This document shows, in pieces, positions 23,342 through 34,000 of a stretch of DNA of 64,000 nucleotides (positions within the stretch are counted from its first letter, which is position 1; each line of letters opens with the position of its first letter). The DNA comes from Chalara sp. BL73 (taxonomy: Eukaryota; Ascomycota; Leotiomycetes; Helotiales). Location of the stretch: positions 301,662-365,661 of the forward strand of contig CAKJVC010000208.1 in NCBI GenBank assembly GCA_918026815.1, given 5' to 3'. Below the pieces are notes generated by a model. It had not been told where the DNA came from. It saw only the letters and a program-made list of their open reading frames with translations, and ran no database searches. A program made the translations under genes and the position numbers.

Positions 23342-25120
23342 TCACCAGGCACGGAGCTCATACCGGTTTCGTCGTTCCCGGAATTCAGTCCTATCAGACA
23401 CCGAAAGAACTGATCAAGGTTCCTTTACCTAAATTTTACCATCGCCCATCAGCAATCTCAACACAGATATGGAATTCACCCACCTGCCCTTCCATCCAAG
23501 CGACTAGCCATATCCAGGCGTGCGGCTAAGCGGCTAATCAGCTTCTCCTATTTCAATTCTAGCCGCCTAAGTAGGCGCTCAATAGAGAACATCCAAGCGA
23601 ACTAACATCATGGATCTCCTTCACAGTAAGCACAACACTGCGATGACACACCAGCACGCGATGTCGAACTCCCGTCCAAGATCTCTTGTTCCATGGTTCG
23701 GCTATTTGGCTTTTTTGCATTTGTTTTAAGAATGTAACTACAACTCTTCCTTCACTACCACGATCTCGCTTAGCGGCCCGTTTCGGGAAAGGGGTAGGTG
23801 GAGGATGCATAGCCGCTCATTTAGGCAGATCGAGAGTCCCCACAAAAGAGGACTATTAAGCAGAGTCTGGGGGTACACAATGGTACTTGGAACGCGGCTC
23901 TATTGAAAGCTGGAGAAATATAGTTTCCACTAATTGTGAAGAGAGTTATTCTGAGAATGAGAGGTTACATGCTATAGCAAACTGTTTTCTCTCTAAACAG
24001 AAAATAGTGGAGGTCAAAACACCTGCCCGTTTGAGATGTGTTTCGGATATTGAAAGGATTATACGAGAATTGAATGTGTCTCTTGTCGCGGAGCGGAGAG
24101 GGAATGCAAGTTGCAGCTCGACTCACTTACTTCCGTCTCCTCTTCTGCTAAGTCAGGCATATCCTACAAATCACAATCTAATAGCCTGGCCCGCTCTTAA
24201 TTTGTTTGATAACGACCAGCATAGCCAGCAAAGGATCACGCCCAACAAGTCAAAACTGGCGCTATAGATCGGAGGACGTTCCGTTAACCTCAACTTCTCC
24301 GCCATCGGGAGCGTACGGCTATCTCAAGCATGCTTGCACAACGTCATGATCGCGCCTACCTACTGCCAGAAGCACACACACACACACGCACGCACATAAA
24401 GGAACGACGTGGTGCACCGTCTCATTCCACCCTACTCGGTACGGAAGTTTAATTACCGACCTTGTCGATAGTCGATCATCCTCCCTTAACACCCTATCTT
24501 TCTCCAGTCAGGAATTCTTCCAGGAGCATGTCGTGCAACGGCACGGAGGGAAAGTTCCCCATCATTATCGAGATACTGCTGCCGATGAGGAGGAGGAGGG
24601 GGAGGAGAGCGTCGCACCACTGCGGCTAGGCGATGGTGATATCTCCCTTCCCGAAAGAGGTAACACAAGCCCACGGTCGTATGTATGTACCCCTTGACAG
24701 GGCATCGACGCTTTTCAAAACACCAAAGAGCGCAGGACCTTCGGCTCCTTCGTCAGGCAAAGAGTATGTGCTGGTCCCGGCAGATGCAAAAACCCGTATT
24801 GAAAAAAAAAGGGGGAAGGAGAGAGAGAGAGAGCGCTAGCGCGGGCTTTGGTTTTTTTTCTTTCTCTTTCATAACAGCCCTCGAGACACTTTGCCTAGGC
24901 CCTTCGGACAAGCCTCCCGAGGGTATTGTTTTCGTTTTTGATGCACGTCATCTCAACGGGAGGCACCCCCCCCCCCCCGTTGCAACGCCGAAGGCGAGGA
25001 GTGAAGGATGATAGCCGCAGATTTTGTCGTATTGTAGAGCGTTAGATTGCCAGATTGGCTCAATGGATCACCCATCTCTTTAGGCAATGCTACGCTGTGC
25101 GTGAACGGTGGTTGGCTGCT

Positions 25121-25144
25121 GGGGGGGAGGGGGGAGGGGATGGG
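25121..25144 (+). other. G-quadruplex-prone run
   Basis: Four guanine runs (7, 6, 4 and 3 G) separated by A, A and AT, matching the G3+N1-7 pattern. Confidence 0.6.
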
Positions 25145-25411
25145 CCCGTCCGCCAGCCATAGATCGGAGAAAGAGGACGATCGGACGATCGTTTTTGTGG
25201 GAGAGGAAGAAAAAGGAAAGCTCAACGGTGTGGCTTGCTTGCTTCTTCCGTCCCCCTTGTAATATCTTTTGGTGTAACCGGAGGACTCCTATGACCCCCC
25301 CCCCCGGTCCCCTCTCCCATGCTTGATTTCACATGCCTTTTTTTTTTTTTTTTCAATATCACCGAATTCGCAAGTTGCTTGGATATACGGGTGCTGTATC
25401 TATCTTTGCTG

Positions 25412-25430
25412 CTACTATTACTACTACTAT

Positions 25431-25483
<53 letters not shown>

Positions 25484-25493
25484 TTACTACTAC
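25412..25493. repeat. (CTA)n microsatellite, about 27 units
   Basis: About 27 CTA units with three ATT interruptions, directly followed by a poly-A run (25495-25509). All three frames are open across it, which creates spurious poly-Leu, poly-Tyr and poly-Thr ORFs. Confidence 0.95.
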
Positions 25494-25627
25494 CAAAAAA
25501 AAAAAAAAAGCGGGAAAATACTCAGGCTCGGTTTCACGGGCTTCTCAGTTTTTTCTGTCCCTTCCCGGTCTCGGTAGGAAATATGCATCGGATGTTGAGA
25601 TCCTTCTTTATTGTTTTATGAAAATGG

Positions 25628-25657
25628 GCTGAGCTGAGCTGAGCTGAGCTGAGCTGA
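25628..25657. repeat. (GCTGA)6 pentanucleotide repeat
   Basis: Six perfect tandem copies of GCTGA. Confidence 0.95.
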
Positions 25658-26150
25658 GCGGTGCCTTGCCTTTCGTGAAGGATGACATGGCATGGCCACG
25701 TAGATCATGCCGGTCCCCTTCTTCTTCTCCCCCCTTTCTCAAACCGCTCTATTCTTCTGGTTTCCGCTGTACCATACCATACCGTATGTTGAAGAAACGG
25801 GCTGGAGGAGGAGAGAAGGGCTCCGTTTTTTTCTTCACCTTTTTTTTTTTTCACGAAACACATGCAGAATGAGGTCCCGGGTACAGGAATTGTCTGGTCT
25901 TGCTTCCCCGCCGCTGTCCTTTTCATAGCTGGAGCACGTATATAGGGGGGAAGGGAGGGGGGAAGTTACAGCATGCCTATGAGGAAGGGATACCGGTTTC
26001 TCGTTCTTCCGTTTGTGAAGATAATATATATATATATATTGACATCATTGATAGATATGGGAAGCAGAGCTTGAAACTGTGATGTCAGGTTTTTTTTCCT
26101 TCTGCGGTGGCAATTAGAGCTCAGGCCCCCCTCTCCTGGTATTGCGAATG

Positions 26151-26153
<3 letters not shown>

Positions 26154-26184
<31 letters not shown>
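26154..26184. repeat. (GT)15 microsatellite
   Basis: An uninterrupted GT dinucleotide tract of about 31 nt. Confidence 0.95.
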
Positions 26185-26185
<1 letters not shown>

Positions 26186-28827
26186 TTTGGCTAGGCTCGT
26201 AGATAGATTAATACATTCTTCATTTTCGTGCTGTACCGATGGTATGCCGGTGGAGGGGCCAGATTGGCGGGCAGGGCGTACATAGATAGGTATGCAGGGT
26301 CCAAGCCTGCTTTTTTCTTTTTTTCCGTTTCTCTTGGAAGCTTGGAGCTTGGAGCCGATCTCATGTATACACGTACGGTATGAGCTCGCCCGTTTGGATG
26401 GACGGGATGGCAACCCAGCTGTTGTTTGCTTGTTAAACGGCTTTTGCGGTGGCGAGACGGCACGGTTACGGTAGTGTCGTGTCGTGTAGTATAGTGTAGT
26501 GTACTGCGGTGTATGGTAGGCCAAGGTAGGTAGCGACGGGCCATTTCAATTCAGAATGAAAAAAGATCTTCCGTATCGATCGGGGTGCATATTTGACCGG
26601 GCGCCGGAGACGCGCCGAGATGCACTTTATGCTGGATGGGATGTAGGTGCGATGTACGTGAGGTGCAGCTGTCAAATTCGATTTTTAATATGTGGTTTTG
26701 TAGTAGCTGTTTTATTTTTTAATCTATCCATGCCCGAGGACCGAATCATGGGCGGCGAAGGCAAGGTAAGCTAGCTGTCGTAGCTGTTTTAGCTGTTGTG
26801 GCTGCTGTAGGTACTATATGCATTTGACGCCGTGCAGCGGCTGAATGAACGACAAAAATGCTTAATCAAAGCCCTTAGCGGTCTTCCCTTTTTTTTTCAA
26901 TCTATGTGAAAAAGAAAAGGATATGAATTTGGGTTTCGATCCATACGATGCAAGGTTGTTTAGTTAAGTTTTTTCTTTCTCGTTCTCCTCTTCTTTCTTT
27001 GTCTTTTTTGGTTTCATGCATAACTTTTACTGTACACGCTGTCCAGAATGAGTAAATAAACGGGATGGATTGATTGACGTGATGGGACCCTGCGGATTCC
27101 CCAAAACCGAGCCGCCGAAACTTCACCCTTTACCATGGTTTTTGCGTTTGCGCCAAGCTAAAGAGAGCAAGCAAGGAGGGGGATGTTTGATATGGGGTAA
27201 GTAAGTCCCTCCCCCGGCATACATAACCGAAAACCGAAAGCGTACACCTACATCTTAAAACGGGCGGCTTTTCGCCTTTCTAACGGAACGGAAGGAGATA
27301 TGTACGTCGGGTGTTCCTTGCTTTTCGTTTGCTTTCCCTTTCTCGTTTACGGTACTACTCTATCGCTCGCGTTCGTGCAAGCGGGGGAATGCAACGCAAG
27401 TGCAAAAAAAAAAAGAGGTTAAACCTGGTTGGGAGGAAGGCAAGGGAAAAGAAGGGCAGGGCCTAGACCCCCCCCTCCTCTTCCTTTCCCTTCCCCTCCC
27501 AAGGTGAAACCCCCCTATTTGGTGTTTCCTTCTTTCGACAGTCGTTTATAAACTTTTCATGGTTTGGGGGAAAGGGGCATCTCCGGGGTTTCTTTCGGCT
27601 CCTCTGGGGAACAGGTATGTGGAGGGAAGGAGATGGATAGAGTTTTGCGGGTGTTTGGCTTTGGGGCTAGGGGGATATGGAGTAAATTACCTTTGATGAT
27701 GATAACGATGATAACGATGATGGAAGAAACATGAAGGTTTTGGTGGTGGTTCTCTGTTTTCTTCCCTGGTCACATGTAAATATCTCTAGCTGCAGATTGC
27801 AGATAATACTTTATGTAAAATCGTTTAGGACAGGATAGGAGAGCATGGAAGTTCATGTCTTAGGAGGAGGAAGAGAAAACGAGTTCATGGATGTGGAGAT
27901 ATCGTTCCTGAGGAGTTTCGGTACTTTCTTCCGGGGTTGATAAGATTTGCGAGTTCGTCGTTAGTGTTATGCCATGAAGTGGAGCGTGGAGAAGAGCTGT
28001 GGAGGGCGTTGGGGCCGACGGCTACTGTTGGGGTAATTTTTTCATCTTGTGTAGGTTTGCCTTCTGTGTGGTGGCGGCATGTGAAGATGAGGTAAGGCGC
28101 AAGGTTAAACCAAAAGGGTTGAGGAAATTGTTGAAAGAAGGCACGGAGGGGCGGTGAGAAAATAGGGTATCAAGAATTCGAGGGTGCGAGATTAGGTATC
28201 CAAATGTCTCGGAGGCTTTGTGTCCACGTCACGAAGTACACCTTGGATACTTCCAGAGTCACGTTCTGGGAGTCATTTTGTTTCCCATGTTTTACCACAA
28301 AGAGAGGAACGGGTTAGATAAGGGATGAGGTATCATATGATATGTAGCGAGAATAAGAGCGAACGGCGTGAGCAGAAGTGTATCTGTAGTTCATTTCGAG
28401 AAAGCCAAAGACTAGGTCATACAAGTGTAGCCCCATACTCCATGCCCGTTGGTATTTCGTTGCATTTCCCACCGTCTATAAACTATCCCACACACCAAGC
28501 CTCGCTCATCCGTGTAGAAGTAATTAAAAAAAAAAAACACAATCATAAACTTCGTTTCGTAGAACTTGAACACGCCACTTTCTCCCCCTAAAGTAGGAAA
28601 TTGAAAGAAAACCAAAGTCTATAAACTGTCGCTGCTTTATACATACACCTGTTATAGGCGAAACCAGAATGAGTAATCGAAGAAATAAGGTGAGAGTTTG
28701 ATGAGAGGGGTGGCCATCTCTCGTGAAAGGAAAAAAAAACATTATCGGGTTGTGTATTCCATGTAAAAAAAACCCTTTCCGCTAGGCTTCCTTGTCTATT
28801 GTGCCAGTGTGAATAACAAAATCTTCC

Positions 28828-30120
28828 TCACATCCTATCCATGACAGCGTCGCCAGCCACGCTACCGGTTGTACTTGACTGGCCGCTACCAAAACCATTC
28901 TCGCCGGGGGTCAAGAGATCTTGGACTGCGACTTTAGGAACTTGTGGAACGGGCAATTTTCTTTGCGTTCCATCAGTTCTCGACATGATGTCACTGATTC
29001 TCAGTCCAGTGGCTCGTGATATGTTGTTGATAGGCGCGGTTTGAGCATGGTATTGACCATCTAAGTGCTGTGGCTCCATAGGTGCAAGTGCGGGTGTGTG
29101 TTGGAGTGTCAGATTGCGGATGCCAGGCAGATCGTAGCCGCCTCCGTAAGGCCGTAATCTTGGAGAGTGTGCTGGAGTGGCCAGAGGAGTGTGATCTGGT
29201 GTTGGTGACGCGGAATCGTGTTGGGAGAATGTGGGAGAGGATGGAGCCGTCGATTGTGGAGAGTTTGGTCTTGATCGTTTTGCGTGACGGTGTTGCAGAT
29301 AATGATCATCTCGCTCATCTTGATCGTGAGAATGTGATCTGATCATTGAATAGGAGGCAAGCCCTGGGAGGTGGGTTCTGCTGTTGTGACTGCTGTTGAC
29401 ATAATATGGGTGGTGACGGGAAGAGCCGTGGTGACTCGAGTGATGTGGTGCTCCTCCGTGCTCTAGTTGAGACGCCGCATTTGTGAGCATGTCGAAACCA
29501 GAACCGGCGTTGGGGCTACCACCGAGGTTACGATGATATGGATGTAAACCTGATCCGTTGTGATTTGCAGCATAGGATGCGAAGGAGTGTGGCGGGGAGA
29601 CGTTTGGTGAGCCCACTGCAGAAACTGGGGCTGACCTTGACATGCTGTTCTTTGGTGGTGGCATCATCGTGGCCATTGCACCGCCTTGCTGTAAACCTCC
29701 ATCTTGCATACCCGACTTGTTACTCCTCCTCGAGTTAGGGTTGTTATGTATCCTCGAATGTCTTGTCAGCTCATCTGATCGTGAGAACCGCTTTGTGCAG
29801 CCCTGGTAAGTGCAGGCATGGGGCTTCTCTCCCGTATGTGTCCGGATATGCCTGGTTTGATGTTCGAGACGGTGAAATGCCTTATCACACAAAGGACACT
29901 TGTATGGTCGTGGAAGATCCTGTCGCTCCTCCATATGCTGGCTACCCATCATGGGTTGCATCATGCTCACCGCAGCCATGTTTGCCTCTTGGGTTCGTTG
30001 TTGTTCTGCAATCTGCCTCAACTTCTCTCTGGCCTCCGCTTGCTGGAGTTCGAGGGGGGTAGTGGTGGGTTGGGGGTTTAATAGATTATTAAAATCTGTG
30101 GCAGACGTTGCGCGTTGCAT
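28828..30120 (-). CDS. creA: CreA/CRE1 carbon catabolite repressor
   Basis: A single exon, 430 aa, the usual length for filamentous-fungal CreA. It is the nuclear C2H2 repressor that shuts down alternative-carbon and cell-wall-degrading-enzyme genes when glucose is present, binding SYGGRG sites. Finger 1 has C75, C78, H91, H95 and finger 2 has C103, C108, H121, H125, with the linker TGEKPHAC and recognition residues ([20 protein letters not shown]) of the Mig1/CreA class. Further on are Ser/Pro- and His-rich stretches, the [11 protein letters not shown] motif, and the conserved C-terminal repression region ([14 protein letters not shown] ... [12 protein letters not shown]). The ATG at 30120 is followed by [10 protein letters not shown], typical of CreA N-termini. 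It is the only confident gene in about 21 kb. Confidence 0.97.
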   Translation of the reverse strand: MQRATSATDFNNLLNPQPTTTPLELQQAEAREKLRQIAEQQRTQEANMAAVSMMQPMMGSQHMEERQDLPRPYKCPLCDKAFHRLEHQTRHIRTHTGEKPHACTYQGCTKRFSRSDELTRHSRIHNNPNSRRSNKSGMQDGGLQQGGAMATMMPPPKNSMSRSAPVSAVGSPNVSPPHSFASYAANHNGSGLHPYHRNLGGSPNAGSGFDMLTNAASQLEHGGAPHHSSHHGSSRHHPYYVNSSHNSRTHLPGLASYSMIRSHSHDQDERDDHYLQHRHAKRSRPNSPQSTAPSSPTFSQHDSASPTPDHTPLATPAHSPRLRPYGGGYDLPGIRNLTLQHTPALAPMEPQHLDGQYHAQTAPINNISRATGLRISDIMSRTDGTQRKLPVPQVPKVAVQDLLTPGENGFGSGQSSTTGSVAGDAVMDRM

Positions 30121-30491
30121 GTGATCGCCGCCGCAACGAATGTCGAGGATGTTTGGGAATTGACCGGGAACCGAGGACCTTTCAGATGAACAAAGTCCAA
30201 CTTCTGATTTTGATGACGGCGGTCAATTGTGGCTACTAGCTTCTTTAAGAATAGGGCCGTATGTTCCAGTTGATGTTTTTATCGAAGGGTGTTAGTTGGT
30301 AGTGGTCTTGGTAGTGGTTGATGATGATGATGATTGTGGTCGTTGTTGTGTGTACAGAATATGGCCCAAGTGGTGAGGGTGATATCCTGCAATGACGGGG
30401 AGGAAAACGGGGTCTGTGATGTGCCGAGGGGGGTGGTGGGAGAGTCTTATACGAAATAGCGTATTCTTTGTTGCGGGCAGGCTTCAGCGCC

Positions 30492-30528
30492 GGGGGGGTA
30501 GGGGGGTAGGGGGTTAGGGGGGGGAGGG
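30492..30528 (+). promoter_or_regulatory. Strong G-quadruplex motif upstream of creA
   Basis: Guanine runs of 7, 6, 5, 8 and 3 are separated by TA, TA, TTA and A. It lies 372-408 nt upstream of the creA ATG, with the G-rich strand being the template strand for creA. Confidence 0.7.
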
Positions 30529-30918
30529 AACGGGCGTGGGTGGGTGTGTGTATGTGTGTGAGGTGAGTGTTGGGGATTACTGTGCGTATTGTACCTTGGG
30601 CTTAGCGCAAGTGAGGGATTGGTGTGGGTGGTGGTGGTAGTAGGTGAGGTGCGGGCGTAGGCTGGGGCTTTGTATCTTTACAGTGGAGGTACTTTGGGCT
30701 TTTTTCACTGTCCAGAAGAGGGAGTAAGGCGAGGGGGGAGAGGGGGGGGTTAGAGGGTTTAATATCATTTGGGGGTGGTCGAAAGGGCAAAGCGTGTGTG
30801 AGTGTGCAGTGCCCAGTGGCAGGCTTGTCGTAGGCCGGGTTTAGCTTTTCGCGCTTTTTGGGGCCAGTTGCCAATTCTCTTCCCTTCTTTTTTTTTTTCA
30901 GGCCTTGTCCTGCCTAGC

Positions 30919-30958
30919 GGGGCGGTGGAGAAGAAGGGGAGGGGGGGGGAAGGGGGGG
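30919..30958 (+). other. Second G-rich block upstream of creA
   Basis: Runs of 4, 4, 9 and 7 guanines, the last three tightly spaced (30936-30958), capable of forming a quadruplex if the G9 run contributes two tracts. Confidence 0.55.
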
Positions 30959-31000
30959 ATGGCAAAGTGTGGGGCGAAGCTATCAAGTCAAGTTAATTCA

Positions 31001-34000
31001 GAACTGGACCGGAATGATGCATCCTTAAACTACTGACTACTGTACTTACAGCCCTCCCTTGAGCACTACATTATATGGGTTATCATTCATACGATAAGGG
31101 GCGGCGCTGTTTGCTAAGTATCCTGGGGCGACGGCTTCCACAAAGGCATGAATAGGTATTGCAAACACGGGGTAGGTCCAAGAAGGAAAACAAACAATTG
31201 ATTCAGATTTCACCTCAAATCCTGGGGTTGTCTTTCCTTTTGGCTTTTCTTTTTGCCATAGGCCAAGTCTACCACTTCTCACTTATCTATTCGTGGGTTA
31301 ATCATCCTGCACTAACCTCAGCCTAAGCCTGATGGAGTAGTACTACTTATTATCTCAACCACAGTGCTGAAAGATGGATGGCCTTGGCAATGCGTTTGGC
31401 GGGACTTGTTCAAATTTACAATCTGTACCGTATATTTATTTGCATATATACGGCTGCATACATATCTCGGGCTGCAATGATGGCTTGATGGATCTGGTAC
31501 GATTCATGGGGTCCGGGGTCAAACGGCATATACTGTGTATAATTCAGAATGATTTTGGCGTGTGTGCGAGATCTGGCGCGACTCATGGGCTGAGGATAGC
31601 AGAGGGCAAGCTGAGGCCGCTGACTTGCCGTACATACAGAGAGGCAATCCAGTGGACGAGAAGCCTTGAGGCTTCCTCTCCCTCATTTCTCTACCCTCAA
31701 TCGTGCCCTTCCGTGGTAACGTCACACCTCCACTTCTTGCATCTCGTACTCAAGACGTCAATCCTCACCGGGATGAGCATACCGCCTTTTATCAAAACCC
31801 TCCCTTTCCACGGCTATGTGTTTCTTTCTCGGTGATTCAATTTTGCACATGTTTTACCTGATACTCCCTGGCCTTTCATCTTCCACCATACCGCATGACT
31901 TACAGCTCGCTCTGCCTCGCCGACGTGTTGCACACATGAGCAATCTACACATTCATACATGCAGGACTGGCTGTCCTCGTAGGCAGCCAGCAAATTCTGG
32001 CTCATGGTGTGGCTGTGACTCTCCCATGGGGGTCAACAGGAGTCCAGCAAAAACGTGGGGAATTCTTGGCTACCACCACAGCGCGTGGACGAAGGCTCTA
32101 TTTCGCCTGACTGGGCAGCGGTTGCTCTATCTCACCTCAGATCAAGTTTTCTTACCTATTTGCAGTAACAATATTTTTGTGCCCCCCTTATTCGCAGAGC
32201 TGACTTTTATTCGGCGTGATTCCTGCTTGCAAACATCTGGCTGTCGACTGGGCATAATAATACCGGCTTATCGTGCCTTATTTGGCCCTGTATAAAGTAG
32301 TCAAAGCAGGGCAAAATACTACTGTGATATATTTCTGAGGCACAGAGGTTCTTTGAAAAGGGGGGAGGGCCGGGGGACAACCTAGAATGATGCCCTAAGT
32401 GTGGGGTTATGTTGTGTGGTGTGCGTAGATGCGCCATGACAGACATGAATCGTCAGCCGTGTTGTAAGATTTCTAAACATGGACACGACATGGTCAGCTT
32501 CGACCTATTAGTACGTTATATCTGATAGCTGAGCTCATCGGCTTCTCCTGTCCTCTTGGTTCTTAGCTCATATCACCTGCGGCGTCCCTCTCAGGTTGCA
32601 TTTTGATTCCTGACCATGTTTGAGGATGTTTTGGGGGTCAGCGAGGGATGCGCGCTTTTACTGATCGACGCTCAGAACCTGGGGTAAACGGCACGCCGCC
32701 ATCCAAGTTTGACGTCTCCTCCTCTAGGTACGTGAACTCTAGAGCTTGTACTGTACTTGCACCATAACTGTGCGAATATTATACTTTCTGATGATGCAAT
32801 CATCCTCCTGTTCCAGAGGCTACTTACCCTGTGGTGAACAGGGCCAGCGTCCCGATGTCGCGATTTGACCACGCCTTGACGAGGCTGAGCTTTCTTATTT
32901 TTGGAATCAGAACCAAGCGAGGGATGGATACGACTTCCCCGCCTCTCATCATCATCAACCTTGCCCTGAGATCTTGGGGTTCAGGCACCGTGTAACCTTC
33001 TCGATTCGTCTGCCAGGAGCAAATAATTTAATCAACATCTGGCACTTTATGAATCTTTCGTATAATCCTTCCAAGGGTACTGGTGATGCGGTGGCTTCTT
33101 CTTGGTCTTTTGCTAAGCGCCGCTCTCTCCCTCCCTCCGGTCCGGCAGGTAGCTTTCCCCCTATCTAGCGATAAGAATAATAACGGCCCTACTCTTTCCA
33201 CTCTAGCAAATTTTATCGTTTTCCCGTGAATTCATAAGGCTGCGTTGCGGGGAAACATAACTCATGCCTTTGCTGACTCGTGCATGTACACCGTGTTCTG
33301 ATTCATCATGCGTTTGCACTTGTGTGGTGTTCGGTGAAGATTTGTGAGGTGGATGTCCATGCCCCAACAAACCGGTGTTTTGAAATGCAATTTTGAAAGA
33401 ACTGGGGAATGGGGCCGATGAAGTACTGTCTCAGGCTATTATTTCTTGTGACAAGCAAAGAAAAGGATTTTTCTGATGCATGGAACAGGCCCTTCTTCGG
33501 GCCGTATAAAGGAGAAGAAAAAAATGAAGCTTCTCTGCAGCAGATTTGTAAGAGGCGACTGTGACAATGGGCCCCGCTGAGTCGAGTCAAGGCCCCATAA
33601 ATAACAGAAATTTCCCCTGATAAGCTTGTTCCTCCCCGAAAGTTCGATTTCGTGGAGAAAGCAAAAGGCTGTTACAAAGATTATCTGCGACATGCGTGAC
33701 AATGATCAAGAGAACCTGCCCCAAGAGCGCTGAATCGAACAATGCCTAGGGTAATCGACGGCATACAACAAGCAGTCTCAGTGTGCGATGAGGCAATGAA
33801 TGGCGCGAATCGTGATGGTGGAGTCTCATACTCTAGTGCCAGAAACTAGAACTACTTTTGTATACCCTGATGATACTCGCCTTATTTGAGTGGGGTAGAC
33901 TCATCGGCTTGTATCGGAAGCTACTATAGACATTCTGTCAAAAGGGACAACTCACGACTTCACTCCTCCGGCTGACGTCGTGGTATCGAACGACGGTCAA

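Larger units (their letters stand above)
23342..28827. other. Gene desert downstream of creA, rich in simple repeats
   Basis: About 5.5 kb without a supported gene. It is dense in homopolymers and microsatellites: (CA)n near 24373, CCCC and GGGG runs near 24966, 25122 and 25292, poly-T near 25340, then the repeats listed separately. The last few hundred bases before 28828 should contain the creA 3' UTR. The sequence is not visibly AT-rich. Confidence 0.5.
30121..31000. promoter_or_regulatory. creA upstream region and probable long leader
   Basis: This G-rich (plus-strand) region upstream of creA includes two G-quadruplex-prone blocks and several SYGGRG matches (for example CCGGGG at 30490-30495, CTGGGG near 30663, GTGGAG near 30925) that could mediate CreA autoregulation. 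A 63-codon minus-strand ORF with ATG at 30768 and stop at 30577 would be an upstream ORF if the leader extends that far. Transcript structure is not visible in sequence. Confidence 0.45.

Noticed and set aside
25319..25632. Three overlapping plus-strand ORFs of 84-100 codons
   Set aside because: They are open only because the CTA repeat has no stop in any frame; the products are homopolymeric Leu, Tyr and Thr.
32480..32560. Sequence GACCTATTAGTACG resembling an rRNA fragment
   Set aside because: Only a short similarity recalled from bacterial/organelle 23S sequences; flanks do not continue the match.
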